A stretch of DNA of 24,780 nt, taken from DASUPK01 sp036377415 (GTDB taxonomy: Bacteria; Actinomycetota; Thermoleophilia; Solirubrobacterales; 70-9). The position numbers were made by a program, and so were the translations under genes. Each line of letters starts with the position of its first letter. Position 1 is the stretch's first letter. Where the stretch lies: NCBI GenBank assembly GCA_036377415.1, contig DASUYK010000081.1, positions 1 through 24,780 on the forward strand. The letters run 5' to 3'. The notes below the pieces were generated by a model. That model saw only the letters and a program-made list of their open reading frames with translations, did not search any database and was not told where the DNA came from. Below are positions 1 to 7,773 of this stretch, piece by piece.

Positions 1-150
1 GGGGGAGCACGCCCACTTAAGGGGATGGGCGGCGAAAACTCTCCCCTCAGCATCCCACCCCCGATCGGCGCCCCGCCCCACTCACCGTCCTCCGCGACGA
101 ACGTGAGCGGGCCCTCGCTCGTCTCGTCAATTCCCTGCCCCGGCCCGGCG

Positions 151-453
151 CTAAGGGGAGGGAAGCTCGAGCACCGCCGCCGCCGCGGAGCACCTCGCGA
201 TCCGGCGGGGAGCCACCTCGCGTCGGAGCTCGATCACCCGCCACCGCTCGTCGAGGAACAGCAGGTCGAGCGGAAACCGCATTCCGAAGGTATGGACGCT
301 GCGACACCCCGTGATCAGCAGGCCCTCACCGACCCGCTCGCGGCGGAGCAGCGCTAGCCCCAGCAGCCGGCTGCGGCGGGTCGCCGCAACCGGGACCGTT
401 CGACCGAGGATCTCGGCCGGCTCGAGGCCGCCGAAGCGGAGCGGGGGATGCAC
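151..453 (-). CDS. DUF192 family protein
   Basis: A protein of about 100 residues of the DUF192 family, a small beta-rich domain of unknown biochemical role. The family core is visible: a Gly-Leu-Leu-Ile stretch, then CRSVHTFGMRFPLDLLFLD, then a segment ending in a hydrophobic VLELPS run. The frame stays open far upstream, into the antisense of tag, so the start is a choice: the GTG at 453 gives the usual family length and avoids overlap with the divergent gene. A GGTAGGA stretch lies upstream but is rather distant (about 15 nt). Many family members carry an export signal; none is seen here, so this copy is probably cytosolic or its start is mis-set. It is transcribed divergently from tag across about 100 bp. 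Family call is firm; start and function are not. Confidence 0.8.
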   Translation of the reverse strand: MHPPLRFGGLEPAEILGRTVPVAATRRSRLLGLALLRRERVGEGLLITGCRSVHTFGMRFPLDLLFLDERWRVIELRREVAPRRIARCSAAAAVLELPSP

Positions 454-556
454 TGAATCGTTGAGCGTTCCTACCGTCCTCCTCTCCCCCGCTCCCCCGG
501 TTGGAGCTTTCGGTCCGCATGGCGACCACAATGCTGAACTCGTGAGCACAGCCACG

Positions 557-1132
557 ATGGGAGTCGAACCCGGGCCCGACGGGAAGCCGCGCTGCTGGTG
601 GTGCCTCGGATCGGAAGACCTGATCACGTACCACGACAAGGAGTGGGGCCGGCCCCTGCACGGCGAGGCAGAGCTGTTCGAGCGGCTCACACTCGAGGCC
701 TTCCAGTCCGGGCTCTCCTGGCTGACGATCCTGAGGAAGAGGGAGAACTTCCGGCGCGCGTTCGACGGGTTCGAGGTCGAGCGGATCGCCGAGTACGGCG
801 ACGCCGACGTCGAGCGGCTTCTCTCCGACGCGGGGATCGTCCGAAATCGGATGAAGGTCGAGGCGACGATCACGAACGCGAAGGCCACCCGGGAGCTGCA
901 CGCGAACGGAGAGACCCTCGACGGGCTGCTCTGGCGCTTCGCGCCCGCCCCCGGCGCGCGTCCGGCTCCCGAGACCGGCGCCGACCTCGAACCGACGACC
1001 GAGGAGTCGAAGGCGATGTCCACGGAGCTGAAGCGTCGCGGCTTCGTCTTCGTCGGGCCGACCACCGCTTACGCGACGATGGAGGCGGTGGGCATGGTGA
1101 ATGACCATTTGGCGGGGTGCGCCTTTCGCTAA
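557..1132 (+). CDS. tag: DNA-3-methyladenine glycosylase I (Tag)
   Basis: A base-excision repair enzyme that removes 3-methyladenine from alkylated DNA. Tag hallmarks run the whole length: RCWWC then YHDKEWGRP near the N-terminus, LTLEAFQSGLSW (residues 45-55, with the conserved Glu and Trp), a helix-hairpin-helix region around RLLSDAGIVRNRMKVEA, and a C-terminal VNDHLAGC. The four zinc ligands known from E. coli Tag (Cys, His, His, Cys) appear as C13, H26, H184 and C188, so the enzyme looks intact. The length of 191 residues fits the family. An in-frame GTG at 542 would add five residues; neither start has a clear ribosome binding site. The globin gene begins 9 nt after the stop, so the two are probably co-transcribed. 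Confidence 0.95.
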   Translation: MGVEPGPDGKPRCWWCLGSEDLITYHDKEWGRPLHGEAELFERLTLEAFQSGLSWLTILRKRENFRRAFDGFEVERIAEYGDADVERLLSDAGIVRNRMKVEATITNAKATRELHANGETLDGLLWRFAPAPGARPAPETGADLEPTTEESKAMSTELKRRGFVFVGPTTAYATMEAVGMVNDHLAGCAFR

Positions 1133-1141
1133 CGTCGAGCA

Positions 1142-1615
1142 ATGGGGGACTCGCCCAACACCCCGACCCTGTACGAGTGGGCGGGCGGCCGCGAGGCGTT
1201 CGAGCGGCTGATCGAGGCGTTCTACGACCGGGTGGAGCGCGACGAGCTGATCTCCCCGCTGTTCCCGGGAGGGGTGAGCAGGGAGCATCGCGATCACGTG
1301 ATCCTGTGGTGGTCGGAGGTGTTCGGCGGGCCGCGCGACTACACGGATCAGCTCGGCGGATATCAGCGGATGGTCCGCAAGCACCTGGATCTCGCGATCA
1401 CCCCGGAGCAGCGGCTGCGGTTCGCCACCCTGATGAGCCTCGCCGCAGACGACGCGGGCATGCCGGACGACCCGGAGTTCCGCTCGGCGTTCATGGCGTA
1501 CGTCGAATGGGGAACGCGACTCGCCCTGCAGAACTCTGAGCCCGGAGCGGAGCCGCCCCAGGAGGCACCCGTCCCGAGGTGGGGGTGGGGCGTCGCGCCG
1601 CCCTATCAGCCCTGA
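1142..1615 (+). CDS. Group II truncated hemoglobin (HbO-like)
   Basis: A 157-residue 2/2 globin that binds heme and probably handles O2, NO or peroxide in the cytosol. Visible features are the N-terminal TLYEWAGGREAFERL helix, FYDRVERD (B helix, tyrosine about 28), SREHRDH, the proximal histidine H81 in RKHLDLAITPEQ, and W123 in VEWGTRLA, the conserved Trp G8 of group II. A proline-rich tail ending in a Trp-Gly-Trp-Gly segment follows the globin fold; similar tails are common in actinobacterial members. It starts 9 nt after tag, so both may share a transcript. Its ligand and whether it works in stress defence cannot be told from sequence. Confidence 0.92.
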   Translation: MGDSPNTPTLYEWAGGREAFERLIEAFYDRVERDELISPLFPGGVSREHRDHVILWWSEVFGGPRDYTDQLGGYQRMVRKHLDLAITPEQRLRFATLMSLAADDAGMPDDPEFRSAFMAYVEWGTRLALQNSEPGAEPPQEAPVPRWGWGVAPPYQP

Positions 1616-1721
1616 TCGACCGCGCTAGCAGAGCGTCGACACTCGCCGCGGGTTCCCTCTTGCTGCAACCGCCCGTTCAGGACGGGGCGAGGACTGGCGA
1701 GGGCTCCGCTCATGCGCCAAG

Positions 1722-2210
1722 ATGCTCAGACCGGTGGACGAGACCGCACGCAGAGGAAACTACGAGTCCGGAGCCGACTACGTGCTCGAGTACGGAGAGC
1801 TCCGCTTCTCGTTCAACGAGCGGGACTTCGCGCAGCGGGTGGAGCAGGCGGCGGTGAAGCTCGACTTCGTCCGCCAGGGCCTCGACGAGCACGAGCTCGA
1901 AGATCTGCTCGAGCTGGCGGTGAACGGCGAGATCCGGGAGCCGTGCTCCCCCCTCGGCGAGCACGTGAACGAGAACTGGGACGTTCTGGTCGGCCCCTCG
2001 AACAAGAGCCTCGTCCACTGGCTGCGCCGCCTCGTCTTCCGCGGCGCCTGGCTCGACCAGCGCGTGAAGGAGGGCGAGCTCGACATCGTCTTCGACGCGT
2101 CGAGCCAGAGCTTCGGCTACGTGCAGCCGGACCGCGACTCGGAGCTGATCGAGCTCTCCGCCGAGCCCTCCTGGGCGACGGTCGCCTACGGCGGCCGGGA
2201 CCGCGCCTGA
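1722..2210 (+). CDS. Uncharacterised acidic protein
   Basis: A 162-residue protein I do not recognise. It has no signal peptide or membrane segment, is rich in Glu, Asp, Arg and Leu, and looks like a soluble alpha/beta protein. It shows steady GC-rich coding character and a clear ATG (AAGATGCTC context), but no strong Shine-Dalgarno. The segment ENWDVLVGPSNKSLVHWLRR and the aromatic C-terminal third would be the best search seeds. It lies 106 bp after the globin gene and converges with the Rho-like gene, whose stop is 44 bp away, so it may be monocistronic or read through from tag-globin. A chance ORF is unlikely, because no better reading exists on either strand here. Confidence 0.7.
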   Translation: MLRPVDETARRGNYESGADYVLEYGELRFSFNERDFAQRVEQAAVKLDFVRQGLDEHELEDLLELAVNGEIREPCSPLGEHVNENWDVLVGPSNKSLVHWLRRLVFRGAWLDQRVKEGELDIVFDASSQSFGYVQPDRDSELIELSAEPSWATVAYGGRDRA

Positions 2211-2213
2211 ATC

Positions 2214-2250
2214 AGGCGCCGCCTCCTCCGCTTCGCGTCCGGGGCGGCCT
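2214..2250. terminator. Possible shared terminator hairpin between convergent genes
   Basis: The 44-bp gap between two convergent stops holds AGGCGCCGCC (2214-2223) and GGCGGCCT (2243-2250). These pair over 8 bp with a 2-nt bulge and a loop of about 19 nt. There is no T-tract on either side, so this is a weak candidate for a bidirectional terminator. Confidence 0.3.
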
Positions 2251-2254
2251 GGTC

Positions 2255-3520
2255 TTACAGACGCGAGAGCAGCTCCTCGTTGCTCCCGGTCGCGACGATC
2301 TGATCCGAGAGCGTCTGGGCCGCCTCCTCGACATCCATCTCGCCGAGCTCGAGCCGCAGGCGCCGTGCCTTCTCGAGCTCCTCGGGATCGCGGAGCTCCT
2401 CCTCGCCCGAGGCACGGCAGTCGGCGACGACCAGGGCCGGGACTATCCCCTTCGCCGCGAGCCCGGCGTCGAGGCGAAGCAGGAAGTTTTCGGTCGTCTC
2501 AAGCGCCTCGCGAACCTCGGCCCCGCGGTCGTCCGAGTCGAGCACGGTCGCGATGATCGTCAGCGATCCTGCCCCCTCGTCCGCCAGCTCGCGTCCGGCA
2601 CCGAAGATGCGCTTCACCCTGGCCGGGTCGCGATAGCCGAGTCCGAGGCGGGAGAGGGAGTCCAGGAGCACGACCACGTCCTGGCCGGATTCCGCCAGCC
2701 GCTTCGCGTGGCCGATCGCGAGCTCGGCCTCCCGCACCTGATCGCGCGGGTCCTGGTCGGCGGTCGCGGCGAAGATCTCGGCCTCCGGGACGGCCCGCTC
2801 CCACTGGGGGACCTCCTCCGGTCGCTCGTCGGCGAGCAGGACGCAGAGGTGGGCCCCGGACGCGGCGACCGCGCTCCCGAGCGCGCGAAGCAGGGTGGTG
2901 CGGCCGGATCGCGGCTGGGCGAGGATCAGTACTCGCTGGCCGAAACCGAGCGGTCCGAGGAGGTCCACCGAGCGGACCAGGGGATCTCCCGCAGCGTCCG
3001 GCGAAAGCAGCCGGCGGTGCGGCGGCGCCGGGGTGAGGTCCTCGAAGTGGGTGCGCTCCTCCTCCGGGCTCTGGCCGTTGACGGCGGTCACCCTGACCAG
3101 GGCGCGATGGCGCTCGCCGCGGCGCGGCTCCCGGGCCGAGCCGGTCACCTGGTCACCGGGGCGAAGCTCGCACCGGCGGATCTGCGAAGCGGACACGTAG
3201 ACGTCCCCCTCGGCCTCGTGGATCCCGCTGAGACGCAGGAACCCGTAGCCCTGCGGCATCCGGTCGAGCGCCCCGGTCACCTCCTCGAGGGCTTCCTCTG
3301 CCTCCGGCTCGACCTCGGCCTCGGCCGCCCGCCGGGATCGCCGCGACCGCTCCAGCTCGTCGGCCTCCGGGCGCTCCTCGACTTCGGCGCCGCCCTCGGC
3401 CTCGAGCGCCGCAATCAGCTCGTCGCGGGTGAGCGCACGGTAGCGCGGCACCCCGGCCTCCCGCGCCCTCGCATGGAGGTCGGCCAGATGCAGATCCCTG
3501 ACGTCCATCCCGGGCCGCAT
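2255..3520 (-). CDS. Rho-like termination factor with altered Walker A and missing Q-loop
   Basis: A 421-residue homologue of the hexameric RNA-dependent ATPase Rho. It has a Rho_N/SAP-like helical domain (about 6-42), a charged linker, an OB-type RNA-binding domain (about 80-150, with GYGFLRLSG and DVYVSASQIRR) and the RecA-type motor. Recognisable motor parts are DERPEEV, Walker B VVVLLDS (282-288), KRIFGAGRELADEGAGSLTIIAT and CRASGEEEL. Two departures stand out. The P-loop reads QPRSGRTT, with Arg207 where Rho has the catalytic Lys. The 20-odd residues carrying the Q-loop, between LARAYN and PKRFFGAAR in ordinary Rho, are reduced to a few. The FKGTGN motif is also not conserved. ATG at 3520 or 3508 could start it. 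It lies 25 bp after glpD and is probably the last gene of that transcript. I read it as a divergent paralogue and not the housekeeping Rho, which should be elsewhere. Confidence 0.85.
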   Translation of the reverse strand: MRPGMDVRDLHLADLHARAREAGVPRYRALTRDELIAALEAEGGAEVEERPEADELERSRRSRRAAEAEVEPEAEEALEEVTGALDRMPQGYGFLRLSGIHEAEGDVYVSASQIRRCELRPGDQVTGSAREPRRGERHRALVRVTAVNGQSPEEERTHFEDLTPAPPHRRLLSPDAAGDPLVRSVDLLGPLGFGQRVLILAQPRSGRTTLLRALGSAVAASGAHLCVLLADERPEEVPQWERAVPEAEIFAATADQDPRDQVREAELAIGHAKRLAESGQDVVVLLDSLSRLGLGYRDPARVKRIFGAGRELADEGAGSLTIIATVLDSDDRGAEVREALETTENFLLRLDAGLAAKGIVPALVVADCRASGEEELRDPEELEKARRLRLELGEMDVEEAAQTLSDQIVATGSNEELLSRL

Positions 3521-3545
3521 GCTAGTCGTGACGGCGCCGGGCGCG

Positions 3546-5222
3546 CTACGGCGAAGGCGCCCGCGCCGGGTCGACGCCCTCGGCCGCGGACTCCTCTGCC
3601 CAGGCGGCCGTCTCGGCCTCGACCCGCCGCTCGCTCCAGCCGAGCTCCTCACCGAGGGTCCGCGCGACCCCCGCGACCGGATCGCCGTCACGGAGCTGCG
3701 GAGCCGCGACCAGGCCGAGGCGCGTGCGGCGGAGGAGCACGTCCGCGACCGACGTGGCCTGCTCATGCCGGGCGGCGACGACGACCTCCGCGAGCAGGTC
3801 GGGGTGACCTGGGACGATCGGCTCGGCGAGCTCCGGGCGCTCGGCGCAGAGCGCGAGAACGATCCGTGCGGCGTGCCCATAGCGGAAGGCGAGCTGATCG
3901 ACGGCACCGTGGGGAAGCTCCGCGTCGGTCTCGAGATCCTCGGGACGGGCAGTCATTCCGAGGGGGATGTCGTCGGTGCGGCACTCAGCGTCGCGGCCAT
4001 CCCGCTCGGTGATCCGGTCGACGACCTGGGCCGCCATCCGCCGGAAGGTCGTCAGCTTCCCGCCGGTGATCGTCAGCATCCCCGAGGAGGTCTCGTACAG
4101 CTCGGCCTTCCGGGAGATGTCGACCGACTTCTTCGGATCCCCGGTCGAGATCAGCGGGCGAACCCCGGCGTAGGCGCCGGTCAGCCGGTCGGGGCCGAGA
4201 TCGGACTCGAAGTAGGAGTTCACCGCGTCAAGCAGGTACTCGACGTCGTTCTCGCTCGGAGGGACGCGGTCGATGTCGCCCTCGTAGTCGTTGTCGGTGG
4301 TGCCGATAAGCGCCCGGCCGCACCAGGGCAGGACGAAGATCGTCCGATCGCCGCCCGCGGGGACGATGCAGGCGGCTGTCCCGATGTCGATGTCGTCAGT
4401 CGAGAGAGTGATGTGGGTGCCGCGGCTCGGGCGGATTCGGGGGATCTCCTCCTCCGCGAGCAGCTCATAGGGGCGGATCCGATCCGCCCAGACACCCGTC
4501 GCGTTGACCACGTTCGTCGCACGCACCTCGAACCGCTCCCCGGACTCCGCATCGATGCAGGCGACGCCGGCCGCCTGCCCCCCGTCATCGAGGATCTCGA
4601 CCACCTCGGCGCGGTTTGCGACCACGGCGCCGAACCGCTCCGCCTCGCCGAGGATCGTGAGGACGAGCCGGACGTCGTCCGTCTGGCAATCGTAGAAGAG
4701 GTACGCGGACCCGGGATCGAGCGGCCCGAGCGCCGGAACCAGCTCCGCCGCCTCCTCGCCCGAGATCGTCCGATGCCGGTCGGGCGCCCAGTAGTCGGCC
4801 TCCTCGGAGTGCTCGGCGCGATGGCTGCGACCCCGTCCGATCCGTGATGTGGCCATCACGTCGTACATGTTGAGCCCGATTCCGATCCGGAAGTCCCGGC
4901 GGTCGTCGCCCAGGGCCGGGACCAGGAACGGCGTCGGGTAGACGAGGTGCGGCGCGAGCTGGACGAGCAGCTGGCGCTCGAGCAGCGCCTCACGGACGAG
5001 CCCGAGGTCGAAGTTCTGGAGATATCGCAGCCCGCCGTGCACCATCTTCGAGGAGCGGCTCGAGGTGCCCTGGGCGAAGTCGCCGCGCTCCATCAGCGCG
5101 ACCGAGTAGCCGCGCGAGGCGGCATCCAGGGCGACTCCGGCGCCCGTGATCCCGCCGCCGATCACGACCACGTCGAACGTGTCCTGCCCCATCGCCTCGA
5201 GCGCCTTTCCCCGGGAAATCAT
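3546..5222 (-). CDS. glpD: FAD-dependent glycerol-3-phosphate dehydrogenase
   Basis: A 558-residue aerobic glycerol-3-phosphate dehydrogenase. It oxidises sn-glycerol-3-phosphate to dihydroxyacetone phosphate at the membrane and passes electrons to quinone. The N-terminal Rossmann motif VVVIGGGITGAG (18-29) binds FAD. It is followed by GDFAQGTSSRSSKMVHGGLRYL, typical of the GlpD/GlpA family, then NATGVWAD, RPSRGTHI, FVLPWCGRALIGTTDNDY, YAGVRPLI and GGKLTTFR. A C-terminal helical domain extends from about residue 400. No residue of these motifs is missing and the length fits the family. ATG 5222 is used; an internal ATG at residue 11 is possible. It sits 7 bp after the nitroreductase gene and 25 bp before the Rho-like gene. 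No glpK or glpF is nearby, so a lipid-turnover or general redox role is as likely as glycerol growth. Confidence 0.95.
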   Translation of the reverse strand: MISRGKALEAMGQDTFDVVVIGGGITGAGVALDAASRGYSVALMERGDFAQGTSSRSSKMVHGGLRYLQNFDLGLVREALLERQLLVQLAPHLVYPTPFLVPALGDDRRDFRIGIGLNMYDVMATSRIGRGRSHRAEHSEEADYWAPDRHRTISGEEAAELVPALGPLDPGSAYLFYDCQTDDVRLVLTILGEAERFGAVVANRAEVVEILDDGGQAAGVACIDAESGERFEVRATNVVNATGVWADRIRPYELLAEEEIPRIRPSRGTHITLSTDDIDIGTAACIVPAGGDRTIFVLPWCGRALIGTTDNDYEGDIDRVPPSENDVEYLLDAVNSYFESDLGPDRLTGAYAGVRPLISTGDPKKSVDISRKAELYETSSGMLTITGGKLTTFRRMAAQVVDRITERDGRDAECRTDDIPLGMTARPEDLETDAELPHGAVDQLAFRYGHAARIVLALCAERPELAEPIVPGHPDLLAEVVVAARHEQATSVADVLLRRTRLGLVAAPQLRDGDPVAGVARTLGEELGWSERRVEAETAAWAEESAAEGVDPARAPSP

Positions 5223-5229
5223 CGGCCGG

Positions 5230-5739
5230 TCAATCCAGGAACTCGATCACCTGATCCGCCGGGGCGCGCTCGGGCGTCCGCTGCTCCTGGACGGGCGTGC
5301 CGAGGTGGATCAGGCCGATGAAGCGCTCGTCGTCGGGGATCCCCACAGCCGCCCGGCCCTCCGCCGTCCTCAGCACCTCGGGGGTTCGCCAGTAGGTGGC
5401 GAGGCCGCGCGCGTGCCCGGCGAGGAGGACGATGTAGGCGGCGCAGGCGGCGGCGTGCAGGTCCTCCTCGTCTTGGACCGGGTCGCCGGTGAGGGCACAG
5501 GAGCATGCGACCAGCGTCGGTGCGCGCTGGAGCTTCGAGGCGGACTCCGGTCCGGCCGCCTCCTTGAGGCGCTCGACCGCGCGGGGGCCAATGACGCGGA
5601 AGCGCCACGGATTGGTCAGGTTGTGGTTGGGCGCCCAGCGGGCGAGATCGAGGATCTCCTCGAGCGTCCCGCGCTCGACCGGCTCGGGCCGATACGCCTT
5701 GTGCGTTCGCCGCGTGCGGATCGCGTCCTCGACATCCAT
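5230..5739 (-). CDS. Nitroreductase family flavoprotein
   Basis: A 169-residue FMN-dependent oxidoreductase of the nitroreductase superfamily, probably dimeric and cytosolic. The N-terminal MDVEDAIRTRRTHKAYRP carries the Arg-rich FMN phosphate-binding motif. WAPNHNLTNPWRFRVIG is the family signature, and GLATYWRTPEVL and FIGLIHLGTP are the later conserved segments. It is at the short end of the family range but complete. The physiological substrate of such proteins is rarely predictable from sequence. It is the first gene of the nitroreductase - glpD - rho-like cluster, with only 7 bp before glpD. The 104 bp upstream should hold the promoter; I could not identify a convincing one. Confidence 0.9.
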   Translation of the reverse strand: MDVEDAIRTRRTHKAYRPEPVERGTLEEILDLARWAPNHNLTNPWRFRVIGPRAVERLKEAAGPESASKLQRAPTLVACSCALTGDPVQDEEDLHAAACAAYIVLLAGHARGLATYWRTPEVLRTAEGRAAVGIPDDERFIGLIHLGTPVQEQRTPERAPADQVIEFLD

Positions 5740-5843
5740 CCCCTGAAACGTAGTTCAGCACCGACATGGGCGACCGCTAACCAACGGTCATACAGCGACC
5801 CCCATGCAGGTAGGTCCATGGGTTGGGGGCAGGCAGGCCCTGG

Positions 5844-7769
5844 TCAGGGAAGGCGCCTGCGGTAGACGAGCCATCCGCCCCAGACCGCCCCGGGCACCGC
5901 TGCGGCGAGGCCGGCCGCGATCAGCCACGCGGGCATGCCGCCGCCGTCGTCCTCCCGGTCGCTCGAGGAGGCTGGAGCGAGCGAGACGGGCTCGGGCGGG
6001 ACGGGCGCGGGGTGCGCCGAGGGCGCGGGCGACCCTGACGGCTTCGATTTCGCGGAGCGCGCGCCGTGCGTACCCGCTCCGGAGGGGGCGTCCCCCGTGT
6101 CGCTCTTCCCCCCGGAGGCGGCCGGCGCCGAAGCCCTCGGCACCGGCGCGAGCGGGAACGCCCTCCGGTTAATCGCGATCAGGGCCTGGCCGGTCACCCA
6201 GACCGGGGTCTGATCGGTGGAGGCCGAGTAGCGGTAGTGGCCGTCGCCCGCCCGGACCGAGGAGAGGTAGTCGAGCGGGGAGCGGCCGCCCCTCCACACC
6301 GACGACGGCGCGACGCCGGCCGCGATCAGGCCCTGGATCGCCCAGGAGGTCGACTGCGCGTTGACCGGACCGCCGGAGAGCGCGAAGCCGCCACCGGGGC
6401 GCTCGGCGCCCCGCAGGTAGCGCACCCCCGCCCGGATCCCACTCATCAATCGGGTTGCGCCGACGCGCACCCTCGCATCGACGGAGACGGCGAGGGCCTG
6501 GAGGACGGCGCCGGTCGTGTCCGGGTCGCTCTGCGCCCCGGCCGCGAAGCCCCAGCCGCCGTCGTCGTTCTGGATCGAGCGCAGCCAGCCGGCCGATCGC
6601 GTGTTGCCGGCACTCGCTCCCGCGGCGCCGAGGGCGAGGATGCCGAACGCAGTCGAGTTCACCTGGCCCCCCCACGACCCGTCGCCGCCGCGCCGGGCAC
6701 GCAGCCGCCTGATCAGATCGTCGCCTCCGAACCGGCGGGGATCGAGGCCGGCGCCGCGGAGGACGAGGATCGTCCGCTCGATGTCGCCGGTCGTGGTGAT
6801 CTCGTCCACGGTCCCGGCGAGGTAGGAAATCGGCGTGGCGTCGCCGCGGGCGAGGTCGAGCGGATTGATCCCGGCCGCCTCCAGGCCGAGCACCGCCCAG
6901 CCGGTCATCCCGGGGTTCGAGTCCTCGCCACGGCCGTACCCGAAGCCGCCGTCCTCGTTCTGCGCCGCCCTCAGCCAGGCGACCGTCCTCCCGGCCCCGG
7001 TAGATGCGAGGGTGTCCGTCGGCGCAACCCGATTTGTCAGGACCGGGTCGGCTGCGTCCGCCCGCCCCCCGGGGACCAGCGCGGGGGCGGCGAGAAGCAG
7101 CGCGGCGAGCACGCAGGCGGCCCCGGCGGCCGGGCGCCGCCTCCGGGCGGGGGCCCGGGGCGGCCGCCAGGCGAACTCGAATCGTCGTCGATACCGGGTC
7201 AGCATCCGGACGATCGCGGGGCCGGCGACCAGGGCGAGCGCCGCGTTTCCGGCCGCGTGGGCGACGTTGAACGGCAGCCCCCGGCCCGAGAGGATCAGGA
7301 ACCGGTCGAGCGACTGCTCGCCCCCATAGGTGACCATCAGCGAGAAGTCGAGGAGCGCGCCGTAAGCGATGCCGGCGACGGCGCACGCGGCGGCCAGGCC
7401 GACGCGCCCCACCCTCCTCCGCGTCGCCATGGAGAGCCACGCGCCGAACAGCCCGGCCATCCCCCACCCCGCCATCTGCCAGGGCGTCCACGGGCCCTGG
7501 CCGAGCCAGAAGTTCGAGACCAGCCCGGAGAGCGCTCCGACCGCGAAACCCGGCGGGCCACCGAGTGCGTATCCCGCGATCAGGACGATGTCGGTCGTCG
7601 GAACGACGTTCGGAATCGGCGAGAGCGCGATCCTGCCGGCGACGGAGATCGCGGACAGCGCCGCAATCAGGGCGACGATCTGCGTCGGGGGACGGGAGCG
7701 TTCGTACCAGACGAATCCGCCGATCAGGGTCGCGGCCAGAACCAGCATCACCCAGGCCTGCCAGCTCAT
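5844..7769 (-). CDS. ECF S component fused to extracytoplasmic alpha/alpha-toroid domain
   Basis: A 641-residue fusion. Residues 1-195 form a hydrophobic ECF-type S component of about six membrane segments, with PIPNVVPTTDIVLIAGYALG and GPWTPWQMAGWGMAGL, resembling predicted B12-type S components. A further hydrophobic segment (215-232) leads to a domain (255-536) with five repeats of the prenyltransferase/squalene-cyclase toroid type: QNEDGGFGYG, GGDGSWGG, QNDDGGWGF, RPGGGFAL and AGDGHYRYS, each followed by a helix such as TTGAVLQALAV. A Pro/Ala/Ser linker (540-610) and a last membrane segment (613-634) ending in RRRLP follow. The positive-inside pattern puts the toroid outside the membrane. 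No cyclase DXDD-type active site is seen, so a binding role is more likely than catalysis. ATG 7769, 4 nt after the ecfA stop, is preferred; ATG 7799 would overlap ecfA. It is the last gene of the riboswitch operon. Confidence 0.88.
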   Translation of the reverse strand: MSWQAWVMLVLAATLIGGFVWYERSRPPTQIVALIAALSAISVAGRIALSPIPNVVPTTDIVLIAGYALGGPPGFAVGALSGLVSNFWLGQGPWTPWQMAGWGMAGLFGAWLSMATRRRVGRVGLAAACAVAGIAYGALLDFSLMVTYGGEQSLDRFLILSGRGLPFNVAHAAGNAALALVAGPAIVRMLTRYRRRFEFAWRPPRAPARRRRPAAGAACVLAALLLAAPALVPGGRADAADPVLTNRVAPTDTLASTGAGRTVAWLRAAQNEDGGFGYGRGEDSNPGMTGWAVLGLEAAGINPLDLARGDATPISYLAGTVDEITTTGDIERTILVLRGAGLDPRRFGGDDLIRRLRARRGGDGSWGGQVNSTAFGILALGAAGASAGNTRSAGWLRSIQNDDGGWGFAAGAQSDPDTTGAVLQALAVSVDARVRVGATRLMSGIRAGVRYLRGAERPGGGFALSGGPVNAQSTSWAIQGLIAAGVAPSSVWRGGRSPLDYLSSVRAGDGHYRYSASTDQTPVWVTGQALIAINRRAFPLAPVPRASAPAASGGKSDTGDAPSGAGTHGARSAKSKPSGSPAPSAHPAPVPPEPVSLAPASSSDREDDGGGMPAWLIAAGLAAAVPGAVWGGWLVYRRRLP

Positions 7770-7773
7770 CGCT

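Noticed and set aside
1..150. Possible partial gene at the left edge on the minus strand
   Set aside because: A short open stretch exists, but it has no start, ribosome binding site or recognisable similarity within the window.
551..575. GGGAGTCGAACCCGGG resembling a tRNA T-arm on the minus strand
   Set aside because: Only three T-stem pairs form, no anticodon stem, D-arm or acceptor stem fits around it, and it lies at the start of tag.
1712..4012. 766-residue plus-strand open frame
   Set aside because: It runs antisense to the Rho-like and glpD genes, is very Arg/Ala/Gly/Pro-rich and shows no domain; a GC-skew shadow.
5801..5822. CCCATG / CATGGG hairpin after the S-component gene
   Set aside because: Only six base pairs, mixed composition and no T-tract; too weak to call the operon terminator.
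5844..7769. Possibility that the toroid protein is a true squalene/hopene cyclase or prenyltransferase
   Set aside because: The domain has about five repeats, no visible DXDD acid motif, is predicted outside the membrane and is fused to a transporter in a B12 operon; a binding role fits better.
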